A DNA stretch of 64,000 nucleotides, taken from an uncultured Gammaproteobacteria bacterium. GTDB taxonomy: Bacteria; Pseudomonadota; Gammaproteobacteria; Arenicellales; JAANXG01. Numbering within the stretch: the first letter of the stretch is position 1; every line of letters begins with the position of its first letter. The notes beneath the pieces were generated by a model. It had not been told where the DNA came from. It did not search any database and was given only the letters and a program-made list of their open reading frames with translations. This document shows, in pieces, positions 41,781-50,011 of the stretch. A program made the position numbers and the translations under genes. The stretch is from NCBI GenBank assembly GCA_947258975.1, contig CAMYKK010000006.1, positions 79,864 to 143,863 of the forward strand, given 5' to 3'.

Positions 41781-43283
41781 ATGGCCAAGGCTAAGCAAGA
41801 ATTCGCAACCCCGGTGCTTGCCGACATCCCGATCATTCCGGCGATCGCCCCCGATGCCATGGCCCACAGCAAACCGTTCAAGGCCAAGCCGGAGCACCAG
41901 GAACCCCTCGGTTTCCCCGGTGAGTTGGTGGGCAACTGGAAGGAAAAGGCCCTCGATAAGATGGGCGAGATGCTCGGCAAGTACCGCTCGCTGCCGGTAT
42001 TCCTCGACGCGTGCGTGAAATGCGGCGCCTGCACCGACAAGTGTCACTATTACCTAGGGACCGCCGACCCAAAGAACATGCCGGTGGCGCGCCAGGACCT
42101 GCTGCGCAAGGTGTATCGCCGGCACTTCACGGTCGCCGGCAAGTACTTCCCCAAATTGGTGGGTGCGGTGGAACTCAGCGAGGAGGTCATCGAAGACTGG
42201 TATAAATACTATCACCAGTGTTCGGAATGCCGCCGCTGCTCGGTGTATTGTCCGTATGGCATCGACACCGCCGAGATCACCATGGCCGGGCGCGAGATTC
42301 TGGCGCATATCGGCGTCGGCCAGAAATACTCCAACGAGATCATCGCCAAGGTCCACAAGATCGGCAACAACCTCGGCCTGCCCAAACCGGCCCTGGCGGA
42401 TACCCTGGAGGGCTTGGAGGAAGAGGTCCAGGAAGACATCGAAGTCGACGTCAAATACCCCCTCGACCAGGAAGGCGCCGAGGTGCTGCTGGTCACCCCC
42501 TCGGCGGACTTTTTCGCCGAACCCCACGTGGACGGTTTGATCGGCTATGGCAAGGTCTTCCACCAGGCCGGCATCAGCTGGACCTTGAGTTCGTTCGCGT
42601 CGGAGGCGGCCAATTTCGGCATCTTCATCGGCAATTACGAGAACATGCAGAAGGTCGCCATGCGCATTCGTCAAGCGGCCCTGGATCTGGGTGTCAAGCG
42701 CATCGTGGTCGGCGAATGTGGTCATGCGTGGCGGGTTGCCTACAGCTTCTGGAATACCTTGATCGGCCCGTTTGATTTTCTCGATCCCAACTATCCGGTG
42801 CCGCAGCACGTGTGCGAGTTTACCTACGACCTGATCAACAGGGGCGCGCTGAAATTCGACAAGGAAGCCAATGACGACAAGGTGGTGACGTTTCACGATT
42901 CGTGCAACGTCTCCCGCGCTTCGCGCATGGGCGACATGCCGGGCGGGCAATTCATGATTCCCCGCGCGCTGCTCAAGGCGGCGTGCAACCACTACGTGGA
43001 CATGGCGCCGGACACCATCCACGAGCACACCTTCTGTTGCGGCGGCGGCGGCGGTCTGCTGACCGACGACCTCGTGGAGCTGCGCGTCAAAGGGGCGGTG
43101 CCGCGGATGGAGGCGTTGAAGAAGGTCATCGACGAGGACGGGGTCACGCACATGGCGGCGATCTGCGCGATCTGTAAGAGCCAGTTCACCAAGGTCCTGC
43201 CCTATTACGGCATGGGCATGGACATGATCGTGAGTGTGCACCAGTTGGTGGGCGACGCGTTGGTGATGGGCGCCGAGCACTGA
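41781..43283 (+). CDS. dsrK: Heterodisulfide-reductase-like FeS subunit DsrK
   Basis: Membrane-associated HdrD-like protein of 500 residues that acts on DsrC. Two [4Fe-4S] motifs (CVKCGACTDKCHYY and CSECRRCSVYCPYG) are followed by CCG-type domains (FHDSCNVSRASRMG, HTFCCGGGGGLL, ICAICKSQ) that hold the catalytic cluster. ATG at 41781 is used; an upstream in-frame start at 41730 would overlap dsrM. Confidence 0.95.
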   Translation: MAKAKQEFATPVLADIPIIPAIAPDAMAHSKPFKAKPEHQEPLGFPGELVGNWKEKALDKMGEMLGKYRSLPVFLDACVKCGACTDKCHYYLGTADPKNMPVARQDLLRKVYRRHFTVAGKYFPKLVGAVELSEEVIEDWYKYYHQCSECRRCSVYCPYGIDTAEITMAGREILAHIGVGQKYSNEIIAKVHKIGNNLGLPKPALADTLEGLEEEVQEDIEVDVKYPLDQEGAEVLLVTPSADFFAEPHVDGLIGYGKVFHQAGISWTLSSFASEAANFGIFIGNYENMQKVAMRIRQAALDLGVKRIVVGECGHAWRVAYSFWNTLIGPFDFLDPNYPVPQHVCEFTYDLINRGALKFDKEANDDKVVTFHDSCNVSRASRMGDMPGGQFMIPRALLKAACNHYVDMAPDTIHEHTFCCGGGGGLLTDDLVELRVKGAVPRMEALKKVIDEDGVTHMAAICAICKSQFTKVLPYYGMGMDMIVSVHQLVGDALVMGAEH

Positions 43284-43329
43284 GACCCCACACCCAGCAA
43301 AAGATTACAGCGAAATTCGGAGAAGCAAT

Positions 43330-45282
43330 ATGGCGACGTCCCAGGACGAGATGAAACAAGGCTTAACGTTCCGCTTGTACGAAGACGGCGATTACAAGAC
43401 GACGAGATGGCAAGAGGACATCTTTGAAGCCGATCACTCGCACAAGTGTCCGACCTATGTGCATCGCACGCCGCCGTGCCAAGGCAGCTGCCCGTCCGGC
43501 GAAGACATTCGCGGCTGGTTGCAGATCGTGCGTGGCATCGAGCGGCCGCCCGAGGGCACCAGCTGGCAGGAATACGCGTTCCAACGCTCCACCGACGCCA
43601 ATCCGTTTCCATCGATGATGGGACGGGTATGCCCGGCTCCCTGCGAGGACGGGTGCAACCGCAACAACGTCGAGGATTTCGTCGGCATCAACTCGGTGGA
43701 GCAATTCATCGGCGACACCGCGTTCAAAGAGGGCTTCAAGTTCGAGGCCCCGCCGCCGCTGTCGGGCAAGCGGATCGCGATCGTCGGCGGGGGGCCCGCC
43801 GGTCTCGCCGCCGCCTATCAGCTGCGCCGTTTCGGTCACGCGTCGACCATTATCGAGATGCAGGAGAAGCTCGGCGGCATGTTCCGCTACGGTATTCCCG
43901 GATACCGCACGCCGCGGGATTACCTGGATCACGAGATTCAACGCATTATCGAGCTCGGCGATATCGAGGTGCGCACCAACACCCGGGTCGGCAAAGACAT
44001 CACCATCGACGAGCTGGAAAACGACTTCGACGCGGTGCTGTGGGCCATCGGCTGCCAGAGCGGTCGCGGCCTGCCGGTGCCCGGTGGCGACGCCCCCAAC
44101 TGTGTCAACGGCGTGAAGTTCCTCGAGGCGTTCAATAAGGGATCGCTGCAAGTGACCGCGGACAAGGTCGTGTGCATCGGCGGGGGCGACACCTCCATCG
44201 ACGTCGTGTCGGTGGCGCGCCGTCTTGGAAAGATCGAGAAGTTTAATCCCAAAGACCGTCCGGAAGAAGTGATCGGCGGTTACGTCGCCCACGACGCCGC
44301 CTACGCCGCCGCCCGCAAGGGCGCCACCGTCACCCTGACCGCCTTGTTCCAGCGCGAGGAAATGACCGCCTCGGAACACGAGGTCGACGACGCGTTGCAA
44401 GAGGGGGTCACCATCATGAATGGGGTGATGCCGGTGGCGGTGATCGTCGGCGACGACGGCCGCGCCACGGGAGTGAAGATGGCCAAGTGCACCGTGGACG
44501 ATCGGGGCATCCCGACGCCCGTCGCCGACACCGAGTTCGAGCTCGAGGCCGATCTGATCGTGTCCGCCATCGGCCAAGGCGGCGATCTGGCCGGCATCGA
44601 GGAAATGGGCAATGATCGTCGCTTGATCGATGCCGACAATTTCTACCAGGTGCCGGACCGGCCCGGCCATTTCGTCGCCGGCGATATCATCCGGCCGCAC
44701 TTGTTGACCACCGCCATCGGCCAGGCGTCGATCGCCGCGGAGAGCATCGATCACTATGTCAGCGGACGGGAGCCGAGCAAGCGGCCGAAGGTCGACGTGG
44801 ATCATTTCAATCTGCTCGATAAATTGAGTGAGAGCGGGCACGCGCCCAGCGCGTACGATCACACCCAGGACTGGGGCACGGCGTCGGCGAACTTTGCGGT
44901 GCATAATTACGAAGACCGCTCGGCGCACGAAATTGTCGCGTCCGACAAGCTGTTCCTCGCCCACTTCGAACACACGCCGCGCCAAAAACGCGCGGCCAAG
45001 GTGCCTGGGCCCGACGAAGTCCTGGGCCACTTCGAGGAGCGCCACTATGGCCTGGAGGAGGATCGGGCGATCGAGGAGGCGACGCGCTGCATGAGCTGCG
45101 GCCTGTGCTTCGAGTGCGATAACTGTGTCATCTTCTGCCCCCAGGACGCGGTGTTCCGGGTCAAGAAGGATAAATCCACCACCGGACGCTATGTGGACAC
45201 CGATTACAACAAATGCATCGGTTGTCATATTTGTGCCGAGGTCTGTCCCAGCGGGTATATCGATATGGGGATGGGTGGATAA
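43330..45282 (+). CDS. dsrL: NAD(P)H-linked FeS flavoprotein DsrL
   Basis: GltD-like oxidoreductase of 650 residues that links DsrAB to NAD(P)H. An N-terminal FeS region (CPAPCEDGCNRNN) precedes the FAD site AIVGGGPAGLAAAYQLRRFG and the NAD(P) site VVCIGGGDTSIDVVSVARR. The C-terminus carries ferredoxin motifs CMSCGLCFECDNC and CIGCHICAEVCPSG. The position between dsrK and dsrJ is that of purple sulfur bacteria, consistent with an oxidative Dsr. Confidence 0.95.
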   Translation: MATSQDEMKQGLTFRLYEDGDYKTTRWQEDIFEADHSHKCPTYVHRTPPCQGSCPSGEDIRGWLQIVRGIERPPEGTSWQEYAFQRSTDANPFPSMMGRVCPAPCEDGCNRNNVEDFVGINSVEQFIGDTAFKEGFKFEAPPPLSGKRIAIVGGGPAGLAAAYQLRRFGHASTIIEMQEKLGGMFRYGIPGYRTPRDYLDHEIQRIIELGDIEVRTNTRVGKDITIDELENDFDAVLWAIGCQSGRGLPVPGGDAPNCVNGVKFLEAFNKGSLQVTADKVVCIGGGDTSIDVVSVARRLGKIEKFNPKDRPEEVIGGYVAHDAAYAAARKGATVTLTALFQREEMTASEHEVDDALQEGVTIMNGVMPVAVIVGDDGRATGVKMAKCTVDDRGIPTPVADTEFELEADLIVSAIGQGGDLAGIEEMGNDRRLIDADNFYQVPDRPGHFVAGDIIRPHLLTTAIGQASIAAESIDHYVSGREPSKRPKVDVDHFNLLDKLSESGHAPSAYDHTQDWGTASANFAVHNYEDRSAHEIVASDKLFLAHFEHTPRQKRAAKVPGPDEVLGHFEERHYGLEEDRAIEEATRCMSCGLCFECDNCVIFCPQDAVFRVKKDKSTTGRYVDTDYNKCIGCHICAEVCPSGYIDMGMGG

Positions 45283-45286
45283 AGCG

Positions 45287-45727
45287 ATGCGCGCAGCGAT
45301 CGCGGTATTGAGTTGGGCGTTGATCTGCGCGGCCGGGTGGACGGCCGTGGCCGCCGCCGACACGCCGATGCCGACGCCGCCGCGCGGCAAGGGCGAGCGG
45401 TGCGTCGAAGCGACGGACGTGATGCGCCGCGACCACATGCGGCTTCTCACCCATCAGCGGGACGAGACCATGCACCGCGGCATCCGCACCAAGAAACACA
45501 GCTTGGTGGAATGCCTGGAATGCCACACCCGCAAGGATGACCAAGGACAATTTATGCCGGTCAATGCCGAGGGCGAGTTCTGCAATGTGTGTCACGATTA
45601 TTCGGGAGTGACGATGGATTGCTTCGAATGCCACGCCACCACGCCGCGGCAGCGCAAGCCCGTGGCGGCGCGCCCGCTCGCAGAACCGGGCAGCGACGTC
45701 AGCTTCCGGCTGCGCGTCGCGCCTTGA
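45287..45727 (+). CDS. dsrJ: Periplasmic triheme cytochrome c DsrJ
   Basis: Protein of 146 residues with an N-terminal signal anchor (about 1-23, ending AVAAAD) and three CxxCH sites: CLECH, CNVCH and CFECH. In other organisms one heme has unusual His/Cys ligation; Cys38 in GERCVEATDV is a candidate ligand here. The ATG at 45287 lies 4 bp after the dsrL stop. Confidence 0.93.
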   Translation: MRAAIAVLSWALICAAGWTAVAAADTPMPTPPRGKGERCVEATDVMRRDHMRLLTHQRDETMHRGIRTKKHSLVECLECHTRKDDQGQFMPVNAEGEFCNVCHDYSGVTMDCFECHATTPRQRKPVAARPLAEPGSDVSFRLRVAP

Positions 45728-45741
45728 GGGAGTCGAATTTC

Positions 45742-46497
45742 ATGCCAGCCAATGACACCGAGTCGAAGATGAACAGCGGGCGCCGCGAATTCATTGGCCG
45801 TGCCGGCGCCGCCGCGGCGATGCTGACCCTGGCGCCCGGCGTGCGCCTGGTGGATCTGGCGCGCGCGCGGCCGGCGGATGAAGCGGCATCGGACAAGGTG
45901 CGCTGGGGCATGCTGGTGGATGTGACCCAATGCGCGCAGGGTTGCACCGAGTGTGTCGATGCGTGCAACGAGGAGTTCGGCCTGGAAGGCATGGGGCGGC
46001 CCAAGACCGACGCGCAGTACATCCGCAAGATCGACCTCAAAGACAAGACCACCGGTAAGCGTTATTCGTTGCCGGTGATGTGCCAGCACTGCGAGACCGC
46101 CCCGTGCGTGGACGTGTGCCCCACCGGCGCGTCGTTCCGCCGCGTGGACGGCATCGTCCTGGTCGACAAACACATCTGCATCGGTTGCCGCTATTGCATG
46201 ATGGCGTGTCCGTTCAAGGCGCGCTCGTTCGTGCATGAAACCCTCGCCAATCAGGTGCCCGAGGCGCCGCGTGGCAAGGGTACCGTGGAAAGCTGCACGT
46301 TCTGTGTCCACCGCGTGGACCGCGACCGTGAGCCGGCCTGTGTCGAGGCCTGCACTCGGGCCGGGCACGAAGCGTTGGTGTTCGGCGATATGAAGGACTC
46401 CGGCAGCCGCTTATCGCAACGGCTGCGGGAATTGCCGAACCGGCAGATCCGCGCCGATCTGCGTCTCAATACCGGGGTCCGCTATCACGGTGTGTAA
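45742..46497 (+). CDS. dsrO: Periplasmic ferredoxin-like subunit DsrO
   Basis: FeS protein of 251 residues with a Tat signal (GRREFIGRAGAAAAMLTL) and four cysteine clusters: CAQGCTECVDACN, CQHCETAPCVDVCP, CIGCRYCMMACP and CTFCVHRV ... ACVEAC. It relays electrons between DsrJ and DsrP. ATG at 45742, about 14 bp after dsrJ. Confidence 0.95.
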   Translation: MPANDTESKMNSGRREFIGRAGAAAAMLTLAPGVRLVDLARARPADEAASDKVRWGMLVDVTQCAQGCTECVDACNEEFGLEGMGRPKTDAQYIRKIDLKDKTTGKRYSLPVMCQHCETAPCVDVCPTGASFRRVDGIVLVDKHICIGCRYCMMACPFKARSFVHETLANQVPEAPRGKGTVESCTFCVHRVDRDREPACVEACTRAGHEALVFGDMKDSGSRLSQRLRELPNRQIRADLRLNTGVRYHGV

Positions 46498-46539
46498 ACA
46501 GCCCGCACATTGCATCAAGGCAGCGAAAAGAGGTTCTGA

Positions 46540-47772
46540 ATGAAGCCGGTACGTTATCAAACCCTGGCAGGTCAAAGCGGCGGTTATTGGTTATTGCTCG
46601 CGGTGTTGGCGGCGTTGGCCGCCATCGGTTACGCGGCGGCGCACTACATGGAGGTCAACGGTCACTACGTCACCGGCATGTCCAATCAGATCGTCTGGGG
46701 CATGCCCCACGTGTTCGCGGTATTTTTAATCGTCGCCGCATCCGGCGCGTTGAACACCGCATCGCTGTCGTCGGTGTTCGGCAAGAGCGACTACAAACCC
46801 CTGGCGAGGTTGTCCGCATTGCTGTCGGTCTCGTTGTTGGTGGGCGGCCTGATCGTGCTGGTGCTGGATCTGGGCCGGCCGGAGCGGTTGATCGTCGCCA
46901 TGACCTATTACAACTTCAAGTCCATCTTTGCCTGGAACATCTTCTTGTACATCGGTTTTCTGCTGGTGGTGGCCATCTACCTGTGGATGATGTTCGAACC
47001 GCGCATGAACAAGTTCGGCAAGACCGCCGGCACCGTCGCGTTTATCTGGCGCTTCGTTCTCACCACCGGTACCGGCTCGATCTTCGGATTCCTGGTCGCG
47101 AGGCAGGCCTATGACGCGGCGATCATGGCGCCGCTGTTTATCATCATGTCGTTGTCGTTCGGCACCGCGATATTCCTGTTGGTGCTGATGGCCACATTTG
47201 AATGGACCGACCGGCCCCTCGACGACGACATCCTGCGCCGGTTGAAGAATCTGTTGGCCATCTTTGTGTCGGCGGTGCTCTACATGACCCTGGCTTACCA
47301 CCTGACCAATCTGTATGCGACCGAACACCACGGCGTCGAGCGCTTCATCCTGCTGGAGGGTGGCGTATACACCACCGTGTTCTGGTTGTTTCAAATCATT
47401 CTCGGCAGCATCGTGCCGTTGACCATATTGTTCTCGCCGGCGCTCAGCCGTTCCCGGCGCGCGTTGGTCGCCGCGTCGATATTGGTGGTTGTCGGCGGCC
47501 TGGCGCAGGTCTACGTGATCATCGTCGGGGCGCAGGCATATCCGCTGGCGTTGTTCCCGGGCATGGAAGAGAGCAGCACGTTTTTTGACGGCGCCGTCAA
47601 CGGCTATGCGCCGAGCGCGCCGGAGATACTGCTGGGCATTGGCGGCATCGGTCTGGCGCTGTTGATCGCGGTGGTCGCGATGCGGGTGCTGCCGTTCCTC
47701 CCCGAGCGGCTCGGGGAGCCGCCTTCCGCCGGCGCGGAGGAGCCGGTGGCTGCGGAAGCGACGGCGGGTTAG
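46540..47772 (+). CDS. dsrP: NrfD/PsrC-like membrane subunit DsrP
   Basis: Integral membrane protein of 410 residues with about ten transmembrane segments, typical of quinone-interacting NrfD-family subunits (MSNQIVWGMPHVFAVFLIVA, WNIFLYIGFLLVVAIYLW). It ends with an acidic alanine-rich tail. It completes dsrMKLJOP. A 319-bp gap separates it from dsrN. Confidence 0.95.
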   Translation: MKPVRYQTLAGQSGGYWLLLAVLAALAAIGYAAAHYMEVNGHYVTGMSNQIVWGMPHVFAVFLIVAASGALNTASLSSVFGKSDYKPLARLSALLSVSLLVGGLIVLVLDLGRPERLIVAMTYYNFKSIFAWNIFLYIGFLLVVAIYLWMMFEPRMNKFGKTAGTVAFIWRFVLTTGTGSIFGFLVARQAYDAAIMAPLFIIMSLSFGTAIFLLVLMATFEWTDRPLDDDILRRLKNLLAIFVSAVLYMTLAYHLTNLYATEHHGVERFILLEGGVYTTVFWLFQIILGSIVPLTILFSPALSRSRRALVAASILVVVGGLAQVYVIIVGAQAYPLALFPGMEESSTFFDGAVNGYAPSAPEILLGIGGIGLALLIAVVAMRVLPFLPERLGEPPSAGAEEPVAAEATAG

Positions 47773-48091
47773 CGCGCATTTCCCACCAGGCGCCCCAGCG
47801 TCTATTCATGGCCTGAACCTTGGACACCCGCAGCGTCTGTTTCCTGAAATGACGACATGCCATACGCGACGTTCCCTGGCACCAATGGGCGCGGGACGAT
47901 CCCATCCCAGGCTGGTTCCTGTACGGCTGCGTTTGCCCGCAACGCGGCCCGTAGACCGCGATGGATCCCGTTCCAGGCGCGGCGCGCCGCTGCACGAGAC
48001 CTGCGCCGGCCTCCGGGAGCGCGGCGAGGCATACGGGCTCGCCGCAGTCCGTCATTGATACTCTGGGGTCTCCCGGAGGACAATCACCAAC
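47773..48091. other. Non-coding interval between dsrP and dsrN
   Basis: A 319-bp GC-rich gap within an otherwise tight operon. It starts with a 39-bp dispersed repeat (47775-47813). Open frames on both strands lack family features. A CCCGCAAC segment near 47936 and a GAGACCTGC segment near 47996 weakly recall cobalamin-riboswitch boxes, but the rest of that fold is not recognisable. A GGAGG site precedes dsrN. Confidence 0.5.
47775..47813. repeat. Short dispersed repeat (copy 2)
   Basis: This 39-bp sequence matches 25276-25312 with a few differences, including the shared caccaggcgcccc core and ctattc. It begins three bases after the dsrP stop. Confidence 0.6.
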
Positions 48092-49486
48092 ATGGCTTGC
48101 ATCTACATCGCGGCGGCACACAAATCGTCGGGTAAGACCACCGTGTCCGTGGGCCTGTGTGCCGCGCTCACAGCGCTCGATCACATCGTTCAGCCGTTCA
48201 AGAAAGGCCCCGACTACATCGATCCGATCTGGCTGTCCCAGGCCACCGGCCGCGATTGCTACAACCTCGATTTCAATACCCAAGACAGCGAGCAACTGCG
48301 CGCCACAGTGGCGGCGCGAACCGCCGACGCAGACATCGCGATCATCGAGGGCAACAAAGGCCTGTTCGACGGCATGGACGTGCACGGCGCCGACAGCAAC
48401 GCCGCCCTGGCGGGGTTGTTGCAGGCGCCGGTGATACTGGTCATCGACACCCGCGGCATGACCCGCGGCATCGCGCCCTTGGTGTCCGGATACCGCGCCT
48501 TCGATGCCAGCGTCAACATCGCGGGGGTGATCCTCAACCAGGTGGGCGGGCCGCGCCACGAGGCGAAGCTGCGCGCGGCCCTTGAAGAATATACCGACGT
48601 GCCGGTGGTGGGGGTGCTCAACAAGGAGTCGCATGTCATCATCGAAGAGCGCCACCTGGGACTGGTGCCGGGCAACGAGACCGACCATGCGCCGCGCACC
48701 ATCGAACGCATACGTGCGGCCGTCGCCGCCGGCGTCGACCTTGAACGGATCATCGCCATCGCTGGCCAGGCGCCGGCGTTGCCGCCGCCGCCGGCGCAGG
48801 CGGAGGTTCCGCGCGCAGTGACGGTCCGTATCGGCATTCCCCGGGACGCGGCGTTCGGGTTTTATTATCCGGATGACCTGGAGCAGATGCGCCGCGCCGG
48901 CGCGGAGCTGGTGTTCTTCGACGCCCTGCGCGACCGTGCGCTGCCCGAGGTGGACGGCTTGTTCATCGGTGGCGGTTTCCCCGAGACCCAAATGCAGGCG
49001 CTGGCGGCGAACAAGTTTCTGCGCCGCGACGTGTTGCGTTTCGTCGCGGAGGACGGGCCGGTGTACGCCGAGTGCGGGGGCTTGATGTATCTCGCACGGC
49101 GTCTGAGCTGGCACGGCCGTCAATACGAAATGGTCGGCGCCCTGCCGTTGGATGTGGCAATGCAAAGCCGTCCGGTAGGGCGCGGCTATGTCTCCCTGAC
49201 CGAAACCGGCCGCTCGCCGTGGGGGTCGGTCCTGGCCGACGGCGCGGACGTCATTCGCGCCCACGAGTTTCATTACTCGCGGATCGAGAACTTCGATGCG
49301 CCGGCGGTGTTTGCTTACCGCGTACAGCGCGGCGTCGGCATCGACGGTGAATTCGACGGACTGATTCATCGCAACGTGGTCGCCAGCTACGCCCATCTAC
49401 GCAGCGTGCATCCGGTGTGCTGGGCGCAGCGTTTCGTTGCATTCGTCGGTCGCTGCGCGGCCTCCTCGCAAAGCAATGTGGAATAG
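48092..49486 (+). CDS. dsrN: Siroheme amidase DsrN (CbiA-like)
   Basis: Protein of 464 residues similar to cobyrinate a,c-diamide synthase. P-loop AAHKSSGKTTVSVGL is at the N-terminus, and a C-terminal class I glutamine amidotransferase domain has the nucleophile in YAECGGLMYLAR. In dsr operons it is thought to amidate siroheme for DsrAB. It abuts dsrR. Confidence 0.92.
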   Translation: MACIYIAAAHKSSGKTTVSVGLCAALTALDHIVQPFKKGPDYIDPIWLSQATGRDCYNLDFNTQDSEQLRATVAARTADADIAIIEGNKGLFDGMDVHGADSNAALAGLLQAPVILVIDTRGMTRGIAPLVSGYRAFDASVNIAGVILNQVGGPRHEAKLRAALEEYTDVPVVGVLNKESHVIIEERHLGLVPGNETDHAPRTIERIRAAVAAGVDLERIIAIAGQAPALPPPPAQAEVPRAVTVRIGIPRDAAFGFYYPDDLEQMRRAGAELVFFDALRDRALPEVDGLFIGGGFPETQMQALAANKFLRRDVLRFVAEDGPVYAECGGLMYLARRLSWHGRQYEMVGALPLDVAMQSRPVGRGYVSLTETGRSPWGSVLADGADVIRAHEFHYSRIENFDAPAVFAYRVQRGVGIDGEFDGLIHRNVVASYAHLRSVHPVCWAQRFVAFVGRCAASSQSNVE

Positions 49487-49804
49487 ATGATGAAAATTAC
49501 CGTAACCGAAGCCGCGGCCCAACAGATCGGCACAGTGGCCGAACAAGATGGGATGCAGGGCATGGCGCTGCGCATCGCGGCCAAGCGCAAACAAGACGGG
49601 TCCATCGACTATGCGATGGGATTCGACGCGGCCAAGCAGGACGACGATCGCGTGGCACTTGCCGGCATCGACGTCGTCGTCGCCCCCACCAGCGCCGAGC
49701 TGGTGAACGGCATGACCCTGGATTTCGTCGCACTCGAATCCGGCACCAGCGAATTCATCTTCCTCAACCCCAACGACCCCCACTTCATCCCCCCGAAGCC
49801 GTAA
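49487..49804 (+). CDS. dsrR: IscA-like protein DsrR
   Basis: A-type scaffold fold of 105 residues (MMKITVTEAAAQQIGTVAEQ ... SELVNGMTLDFVALESGTSEF) without any cysteine, as is characteristic of DsrR, so it cannot bind FeS clusters in the IscA way. In Allochromatium it affects dsr expression after transcription. The ATG directly follows the dsrN stop. It is the last gene of this dsr operon. Confidence 0.92.
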   Translation: MMKITVTEAAAQQIGTVAEQDGMQGMALRIAAKRKQDGSIDYAMGFDAAKQDDDRVALAGIDVVVAPTSAELVNGMTLDFVALESGTSEFIFLNPNDPHFIPPKP

Positions 49805-49827
49805 TCGCCTCCAAAGGGGCCCTCCAG

Positions 49828-49860
49828 CGGGGTCAGACCCCGCTTTGTGGGGTCTGACCC
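49828..49860. repeat. REP doublet after dsrR
   Basis: ggggtcagacccc (49828-49840) and ggggtctgacccc (49848-49860) form a nested inverted repeat 24 bp after the end of the dsr operon. It may double as a transcription end. Confidence 0.85.
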
Positions 49861-50011
49861 CATCCAACAAATATCACTCAAATGGGTGAAGAAATACGGC
49901 GCGGGTGTCGCTAATCTTTTCGCTAATGGGTGTCAGATCCCCTTGAGTGCCGGGATCTGTAACCCAACCCAGAGGGCAAAAAAGGAAAACACGGGGAGGC
50001 GCAAAATAATA

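Noticed and set aside
43363..45450. 695-residue open frame on the minus strand
   Set aside because: It is entirely antisense to dsrL and dsrJ, shows no domain, and reflects high GC in the third codon position of the real genes.
47930..48030. Cobalamin riboswitch
   Set aside because: Only two short box-like segments are visible; the core AGGGAA and pairing pattern are not recognisable, so it is not listed as a feature.
47597..49396. 599-residue minus-strand open frame, and similar long ones at 42054-43280 and 51254-52594
   Set aside because: They are antisense to dsrP/dsrN, dsrK and the RHS gene, whose motifs are clear. The composition is arginine/histidine-rich shadow sequence.
49847..50011. 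Extended start of the RHS protein
   Set aside because: The first residues come from a REP palindrome, and the signal peptide begins after 50012.
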